NCBI GenBank assembly: GCA_028023455.1
Contig: JAQFVV010001030.1
Span: 1 to 64,000, forward strand
DNA from: Epiperipatus broadwayi
Taxonomy: Eukaryota; Onychophora; Udeonychophora; Euonychophora; Peripatidae
DNA length: 64,000 nucleotides
Direction: 5' to 3'
Shown: one piece after another, positions 57,001 through 64,000 of the stretch
Layout: each line of letters begins with the position of its first letter
Position numbering within the stretch: position 1 is the stretch's first letter
Position numbers and translations under genes: made by a program
The notes under the pieces: generated by a model
The model's input: the letters and a program-made list of their open reading frames with translations, nothing else
Told to the model about the DNA's origin: nothing
Databases searched by the model: none

Positions 57001-58885
57001 CAGTCTACAAGTTAAGTCCTGAAACAATTTTTTAACTTAAATATTTGAAATTTCCATTGCTCATTTTTTCTTTTGATTGTATGGGTATGGTAATTTATTT
57101 TCTATATCTGGGTGATATAATTTATTTTTACATTTCTGACCTAATCACAATACTTGATCAGCAGTACTTTACCACCGAGAACTTAACAATTGTCTTCCGA
57201 TTAGTAATATTGCTGCAGAGAATGGTACCACACTTGTGGCTATCTATATGTAGCATTTATTTTCCAATTTTGCATTAATTTGATGGTCAAAATTGAAACT
57301 AAAATATATATAGATTTATTAATTCTAAAAAAAAGATTAGATGTCAGTAGCATATAAGGAACTTAATACAAATGCTTTGGAAATTCCACTTCTTGTTAAT
57401 ATTTTTGGCCTCAAGGTTCAAGAGCAAACTTTTAAGAATTCTTACAAATGCCCTTCTTTTGTTTGACTTTGGAAAAAAATGTATATTTTCCATAGTTCAT
57501 TTATATACTTATGACTATTTTTGTAAAATATTTGTAAAATATTTATTTTAAAATAAAAATATTTAGATTTTATTCAATAATATTTATTTTTAAGATGACA
57601 AATCAAGAAAAACATAATCTCAGTGAAACAGAAGTTATGATTGGCTAAGAAAAAGAAGAAATGCCATCATAAAAACCATGAGTTATTTTTTGTTCTTTTA
57701 AAAATAATTATAAATAAAAATTTGAATTTTGAAATAGCATTTCACTGCTTTATGATATCATACAAGAAGTTAAACATTTTCATTTATTTTTAAATATGTT
57801 TATCAGCAATGTAAACAAATGATTACATATTTCAGTTTACTACCCACACCCCATATTTACATAGTTGAAATATTATTTATATGAGTGGCTTTTTTTATTT
57901 GTAATTTATATTTGTAAGAAATGACTTTGAAAATTGTAAAAAAATATATCCCAGGATAAAGGTTTAATTATAAAAATAAAAAAGTGAAAATTTAACACAA
58001 ATGGCCATTACACATAGCCAAAAAAGTTTGTAGCAAAAATGTTAATACCTGGAGATATTCCATAAATAATAATAATCTCTTACTCATTTTTAGATGTACG
58101 TAATTATTCCTCAAATATTTGTCCAATATTTCATCATTTTTGCAGTCATTGCTTTCTTTAGCACCATTAAAGCAATCAATTCTTTAAATCAACAGTTATA
58201 TTAATATAAAATTGATTATTAAAAAGGTATACTTGTAGTTGCTACTTCAATTTCTAAAATTTTATTTATTTGATATTTTAAAATGGAAACATTTAGAAAC
58301 AATGATACGATCAACCTAAAAGCTAAATGTTCCTGATAATTTCAAATGTCACAGGCCCCCTGAGCAACTAATCAATACATTATTTATCTATTCAATGGAG
58401 CACTGAATAAAAATTTCAGAACTTATATTTATTTATTATTAACTCAGCATCCTAAATTTCAAATAGTTTTCTTTAAATTGATTCAAATTCTAATGTAGAA
58501 CTAAAAAACCCTAAATATAAATAGTCTGAGTCACAAACATAAAAGTTTTTAGAAAGGAAAAACACATTTACCCAAATCTGACACATTTACTCTTTTTACC
58601 AGGTTCCCTACCTTAGAACAATGCTTATGAATGAATTTATTGATTATGATGTAACTCACAGAATTTAACCTTTGCACTTTTCCAAATGAAGTACTTCATT
58701 TTAAAAATGATTTACCTCCTATTGATAATTTTTGCAAGCTTTACATTTGAATATACATATTTTTCTATATATATTATAATATACAATTTTAGTTTTAAAA
58801 AAAATTATAGATAGACAGAAAATCAAAAATTCATCAACATAAGAGGGATTTAGCTCTGCCTTCCATCAGCCTTGACAAATTGCGT
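57001..58885. other. AT-rich stretch without recognised genes
   Basis: The frame 57045-57278 (77 codons) is hydrophobic and AT-driven; no motif. Confidence 0.4.
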
Positions 58886-58889
58886 TTCT

Positions 58890-59790
58890 ATATTTTCTGA
58901 TGTCACCATTTTATGACTTTGTTTAGAGAAAATAGTTCAAATAACTAAAAACATATTTATTTACAAATTTATTACAATTCAAGATTCTTTTTGTACAATT
59001 TTTATTACAAATCAAAAATATAAATTATTAATAATTTATTTTGAAGAGAAATACTTTATTTTAAAAAATAAAATGATATATGTTTGGACAATGCAAATAT
59101 ACCGTAAAGCTATTTACAAGTTTAGCTTTCTATGTTATCAGTGTGATTACAATAATGAATATAAAAATATTATAATATTGCAACAAACATGTTTAAAATG
59201 TAAACTTTTAAACATAATTTGTTAGATTTAAGAAAAATAAATAAATATTCATTCAGATTTTAAAAATAAATGACAAATAATGGAGATTTCATTGATTTTG
59301 GAAAATGAAAATCTTTCTAGGAATAGTGTTTTTTGTAATTTTCTGATGTCACCATTTTTTACAACATTGTTTAGAGAAAACAGTTTAAATAACCAAAAAG
59401 GTATTTATTTGCAATTCAAGATTTTTTGTGCAATAAATTATACAATATTTATTACAAATTAAGAATATAAATTATTAATAATTTACTTTCAACAGAAATA
59501 CTTTATTTTTAAAAATAGAACATTATATTTTTAAAAATAGAATGTTATATTTTTTGGTCAGTGCAAATATACTCTAGAGTTATTTACAAGTTTAGCTTCC
59601 CACATAACGTGTGATTAAAATAATGAGTATGAAAATATTGTAATATTGCAATAAATATTTTAAAAATTTAAACATTAAAAGCATAATTCATTAAATTTTA
59701 GAGAAGTAAATAAATATTCATTCAAATTTTAAAAAGAGATGACAAATAATAAAAGATTTCATTGATTTTGAAAAATGAAAATAACTTTCT
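58890..59790 (+). repeat. Tandem duplication, two ~450-bp units
   Basis: Unit 1 runs about 58893-59315 and unit 2 about 59338-59790. Both open 'ttttctgatgtcaccatttt' and share 'tgtttagagaaaa', 'attattaataattta', 'tatttacaagtttagctt', 'aaataaatattcattca' and close 'ttcattgattttg.aaaatg'. They are clearly diverged, with several indels, so the duplication is old. No coding frame spans either unit. Confidence 0.9.
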
Positions 59791-59799
59791 AATCTTTGT

Positions 59800-61445
59800 T
59801 TTCATTACAAATTATTTTTCTTAATATTTTCAGAAATAAAATGTGAATTTTTATAATTTATTTCAATAGTAAACAAAAATATCTATCAAATGAAGTCGAA
59901 ATTATTATTTTATGATAAGTAATAATGGTTTAATCTTAAATTCAATGTTGAATATGAAAACAAAGAAGATAATGAAATGTGGAAGGGTTAAAACAATCAG
60001 CATACTAATAGTTATGTTGAAATTTATAAAGATTACATAATTTACTTTTTCAATTGAGTACTATAGGCTAGGGATTGGCATTAAAAATAAAGCATTACAG
60101 TTCAAAGGTCAAATTATGCAAAATGTTAGACCTTAAATTATCATACTTTATTCATCACACAGATAAGATTGTAAAGTTATTTTTACTTTCAGAATTACTT
60201 TCATTCATTTGACATTTTTATGCTTTTGTTTACCTTGCTGGGTTTTTTTTGTCTGCCTATATGTCTGAAAAATCCAGTTATACTTCCCAATTTCTGGCCT
60301 AGATGATATTTTGCATGCATATTTTTTCCTGACATGAATACATTTTTTAAGGTTTGCAAGCAATTTTAGAGACACAATTTAAATTTTGTGAATTCAGCAG
60401 TCTAATGTGCTGCCATCTAGCAGTTTTAAACTGTATTTAAATTTCTTTCTTTTATAATAGCTGGATCTATATATAAAACCAAAAAATAGGTAAAAAAGTA
60501 TACATGTTTAATTTTATTTCAGCTTTCATAATATACTTACTATCTTGTATCAATGCTCAGCTATATATTATATAAATCTCTTTTTTATGTAATGAATAAA
60601 CTGTTGCTGATACAAAAAAGTAGAAATTATTTGCAAGTTTATTAAAATGATTTTTCTCCTCTGCTTTTATTTTTGGTCATATAATATCCAGAATACTATG
60701 AAAGCCAAAAGAAAAATTACTTTTTATTTTCTAGTGCGTTTAGTTAAATAAAATCTTACTTAATTTTTTTATTGTTCAATTCTATGTTATTTTACTATTT
60801 CTTACAGAGGAATGCTGTGGCATTGTTGCTCTACAGCTTTAAATTGCTTTTTTTGATTTTTAAAACTGCTATATACAGTCACTTTGACAATTATAATTAA
60901 ACAGCTCTCTCAATTACTGACTTCTTCAGAATATTTTGTAACTAATTAATCAATAAGAGGAATCTATCATGGATGAGATGAAAAGACTTACCACAAAAGT
61001 AGACATTGTGTATTGGTTGATTTTTTGAATCCAAATATTAAGAACAAATTAATCTATTCTTTGGAAGAATCACAAAAAAAAAAATGTATAATTTTACAGA
61101 ATATTTATTATCTATAATTATTTTTACAAAATATTTTCATTAAAATTATTACATATGTATATATTTATGATTTCACATTAGATTTATTTCTTTTCCAAAT
61201 ATGTTTCACTTTCAAAAATGCAAGCCAAAAAACTTGAATTTATAGTGGAGTCAAAAAAATTACAGTCTTGGCATTCTGTTATTAAGATTTCAAATAACAG
61301 CGATTCTGAATTTTTGTGATAATTTAATGAATAAAATTATCGATTTCAGATAAGTATTTCATACATTTGTTTCATCTTTATAATAATTCATTCAGTTTTA
61401 AAAATTGGAATTGATTTAACAAATATGTTAATTTACTTTTTACAG
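59800..61445. other. AT-rich stretch; one possible family C scrap
   Basis: At 60.89-60.95 kb 'aaacagctctctcaattact' and 'gacttcttcagaat' resemble a decayed family C arm. Otherwise nothing supported. Confidence 0.4.
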
Positions 61446-61454
61446 TAAAAGTTA

Positions 61455-61645
61455 TGTAATATATAGGGAGGGGTTTGAACTTAGACTTTCACACAACCAG
61501 CAAACATCCATGCTGTCATATTGCTGATACACTTAATCACACACATGTCAAAAAGATAAATAATCACCAATATACATATTGCATGCCCTATATATTACAT
61601 ATATAAGTGCAGGTATAAAAAAGTCTGTACTGTAGGAAAAAAAAT
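61455..61645 (-). mobile_element. Inverted family A1 tail
   Basis: 'gggtttgaacttagactttc', 'ttaatcacacacatgtcaaa' and 'aagataaataatcacca' are the reverse complement of the tail downstream of the two hammerheads that follow. 'aagtgcaggtataaaaaa' at 61612 (plus strand) matches the distal tail at 15.38 kb. With the next entries it forms a fold-back arrangement. Confidence 0.75.
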
Positions 61646-61908
61646 CATATTTCAAAGTAAAAGTTATGATAAATAAGTGGAAAAAGAAAAGCTATTGCTC
61701 TCTTTCTGTATTTGACATTTTTATATTTTTTTATATACTTGGAAAGTTCAAATATAATTTTTTAGAACATTTTTCATTTGAAAACTTAAATTTGTACATG
61801 TTGTGCTCAATTCATTGATTTATATTATTAAATAAAAGTTTTAAACATTAAAATTAAAATGTTGAACTATTAACTCGAATTTTACTAGGTTTGATTGTAT
61901 ATATGTGT

Positions 61909-61982
61909 GGGAGATGGTGATCTGGACCAACTGATGAGTGCTGGTGCAGCATGAAATACATATATTGGAACCCATTTATCTT
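61909..61982 (+). ncRNA. Hammerhead ribozyme, family A1, core intact (upstream of a tandem pair)
   Basis: Helix I 5' strand GGTGATC...CCAA, CTGATGA (61931-61937), stem II GTGCTG/CAGCAT (terminal G-U), GAAA (61953-61956). Helix III is AUA/UAU with loop CA, triplet AUA, and a predicted cut between 61964 and 61965, then TTGG pairing with CCAA. The outer part of helix I is diverged on the 3' side (AACCC where GATCA is expected), so folding may be weaker than in the next copy. Confidence 0.78.
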
Positions 61983-62080
61983 TTTCACATGTATGTGGTC
62001 ATGTGTATCATTTGTGTGGGATAAATTGGATGGATGTAGGGAGCTTGAAAGTTTGTGTTCAAGCCCATTATAATTACATT
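61983..62080 (+). mobile_element. Family A1 tRNA-like tail, tandem copy 1
   Basis: 'cacatgtatgtggtcatgtg', 'gataaattggatggatgtag', 'ggagcttgaaagtttgtgtt' and B-box-like 'gttcaagccc'. The same tail follows the next hammerhead. Confidence 0.75.
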
Positions 62081-62379
62081 CGGTGTGGATGGAAAAAAAT
62101 TGAATGCAAAAGCTATAATAAATATAAAATATACATATTTTTAAAATTACATATTTTTAGAAGGATTTAAACTTAAGTTACCAGAAGAAAAAAAGTTATT
62201 CTAAGCTAATATGGGTATGACAACAATATTGGCATAAGAATGGGATTTTGGAATTCTATCATTAGATTTTCAATGGTATGGATGGCTGAAGAGTTGGAGT
62301 GGGTTGAAGCCTGTCCATTAAAGTGAAAGGATTTGCTATCTTAATATAAACTGAGCATTGATTATATATATGTATGGGA

Positions 62380-62445
62380 GATGGTAATCTGGACCAACTG
62401 ATGAGTGCTGGTTTAGCACGAAATACTAATCTTGGTGATTATTTA
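62380..62445 (+). ncRNA. Hammerhead ribozyme, family A1, fully canonical
   Basis: Outer helix I GTAATC/GATTAT, internal loop (TGGA opposite T), inner helix I CCAA/TTGG, core CTGATGA (62398-62404). Stem II is GTGCT/AGCAC, five perfect pairs including G10.1-C11.1, with a 5-nt loop; GAAA is at 62420-62423. The very short helix III is closed by A-U and U-A, and the AUC triplet places the cut between 62431 and 62432. Every invariant residue (C3, G5, A6, G8, A9, G12, A13, A14) is present. This is the best catalytic candidate of family A in the window. Confidence 0.88.
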
Positions 62446-62540
62446 TCAATTCTGCATGTGTGTGGTCATGTGTATCAGTAGTATGAGATAATGTGGATAA
62501 TGAAGTGGCTTGAAGGTCTGAGTTCAAATCCCCTATATTT
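62446..62540 (+). mobile_element. Family A1 tRNA-like tail, tandem copy 2
   Basis: 'tgcatgtgtgtggtcatgtg', 'tatgagataatgtggataat', 'ggcttgaaggtctgagttca' with B box gttcaaatccc. It parallels 61983-62080 and the arms at 14.4 and 38.1 kb. Confidence 0.78.
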
Positions 62541-62544
62541 CTAA

Positions 62545-64000
62545 GCTAATATAAAAATTAATCTTTTTTCCCCCTTAAATAAATTTATAATGTTTATTAT
62601 TTTTTATACTTTTAGTTATATTTACAATTAATTTTAATAATGACTGTTAAAAAAATAGATTTATTTTATCTCAAATTAAATTGCATTACGTGGTCGTGAA
62701 ATGGTTAAAGTTTGTGATTGATTACAACACATATTACTGTAATCCTTTCATATCCACAATATTAAATTCCAAGTCATATCTAAGATCACGGGTAATAGCA
62801 AACTTTAATGTAATGTGTTTTTTAAATTCACATATACACATATTTTTAATTCACATATGCATATATGTAAAATAAAAATAATTCACGCAAATTTAATCTA
62901 GTAGCGCATGTGTGAAGATTAATTTCCTTTCACTAGATTACATATATTAATTACTAACCAATCAAACTACTGATAAGGTATGCTTATCATTTTTGACACA
63001 TATTGTTGGACGGATTAGTATAGCATGATGTTGAAGATATCACAGATAAATTATCATTGATTTAAATGGCTAATTTGTTAAAACTTTGTTAGAATAGCTA
63101 TTTTATACAAATATGTGTGTCACTATGTATATACATGTTGAAAAAGCGCATAGGTGTGGGTATATAAATGTATATGCTTTGTGAAATATAAAATTATTAT
63201 ACTTTTTTCTGTTAATTTATTGGTACTCATTTTCAATCGCGGATAACTGAACCCGCAGGCAGATATAAAATCAGTATTCAAACTAAGTTAATAAGAATTA
63301 ATAGAATATATGGTTAATCAACATTAATGTTGATCTAATTATTTTTATCGCTTGACCAATAATGTTCACTGAGGATACTTATTAGAGTCAGTAAACTTCT
63401 TTCCGCATTAATTGGTTGCACGTAAGTTCTTAATAACTTGATATCTTCCACTTTAAAGACTTAACATTTCATTTACTAAAAATAAAAGGACTGCTTAAAA
63501 ATAATAGAATTTTCTATTGATCTACAGCAACTTTGTTAAACATGAAGCACGTGTCAATAAAACCATCTCTTAGCAGCTCCGCGTCTTCACGGAACTTGAT
63601 TGGATTCTAATCTTTTTTTGTTTTAAATTAGCAATAAGCGCAGACAGAGAAATCATACGATTGATATCTAACTTAGCTACGATTCTTTTAAAGTTTCCTG
63701 GAACAAAAATGTCAGTATATAATTAGTTTTTTTTTTTTTCTGAAATGATTTGAGAAATCAAAACATTTTTAAAAAATTGTGTTTAATAGAAGAGAAAATA
63801 AAACAATTATACAATTGTTAGACTCAATTAATAATTAAAGACAATAATTGAATGAATTATTATTTGGGAATTGGTAAAAAGGTCGAACATCGGAAGTGAC
63901 GAAGCGGAACCGTCACTCTAAAACAGCAATAAATCACGCAGCACAATTAATAATTAATTAAATTGTCTTGCTCGATATGACAGCAAAGCTAGTGTTTACA
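62545..64000. other. AT-rich stretch without recognised genes
   Basis: Nothing supported except a GC-richer patch at 63.88-63.93 kb with an ETS-core-like 'tcggaagtga'. The frame 62681-62875 has no motif. Confidence 0.4.

Overview
The window is eukaryotic, very AT-rich intergenic or intronic DNA from an animal, and most of what can be recognised in it is mobile-element debris. It contains no operons, no bacterial gene organisation, and no host protein-coding gene I can name. The animal assignment rests on the element types: an RTE-like LINE family seen in several partial copies, a second esterase/endonuclease/RT LINE, a mariner transposase remnant, tRNA-derived SINEs, and many palindromic (fold-back) repeats. 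CpG is scarce, and one in-frame TGA in the LINE looks like a decayed CGA, which suits a methylated genome. I cannot name the species; an AT-rich invertebrate is my inference.

Layout. 0-9 kb: an RTE 3' end, an (AAT)n array flanked by a perfect 30-bp direct repeat, tRNA-like SINEs, a short fold-back at 3.2 kb, a fold-back plus an intact-looking hammerhead ribozyme at 4.8-5.3 kb, another RTE fragment, and two inverted copies of a ~350-bp repeat about 6 kb apart. 9.19-13.2 kb: the longest autonomous element, a 5'-truncated non-LTR retrotransposon with an SGNH/GDSL-like esterase segment, an APE-type endonuclease, reverse transcriptase and a C-terminal Cys/His knuckle. It is broken by stops, a frameshift and a deletion, and ends in a CATCA-repeat tail. 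A second LINE 3' end lies on the minus strand at 13.3-13.9 kb. 14-29 kb: fold-backs, SINEs, a hAT-like remnant, a degenerate minisatellite, a LINE 3' copy and an RTE copy. 29-36 kb is mostly featureless AT-rich DNA. 36-44 kb: a GC-richer exon-like island, fold-backs, hammerheads, a mariner remnant and a 750-bp palindrome. 48-51.3 kb: RTE fragments and the third copy of the main LINE. 51-64 kb: a hammerhead repeat, a SINE with target-site duplication, a TTAA-flanked piggyBac-like MITE, a palindrome, a ~450-bp tandem duplication and a pair of tandem hammerhead repeats.

The most interesting signal is a set of type I hammerhead ribozymes (core CUGANGA, stem II, GAAA, very short helix III, long helix I with internal loops) inside short repeats. 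There are two sequence families. One often sits between inverted arms that carry a tRNA-like B box. At 61.96 and 62.43 kb two copies lie head-to-tail, so a transcript could be cut into an RNA of about 467 nt. This arrangement resembles retrozymes and the hammerheads of Penelope-like elements and schistosome SINEs, but the palindromic context and pol III-like boxes here are unusual.
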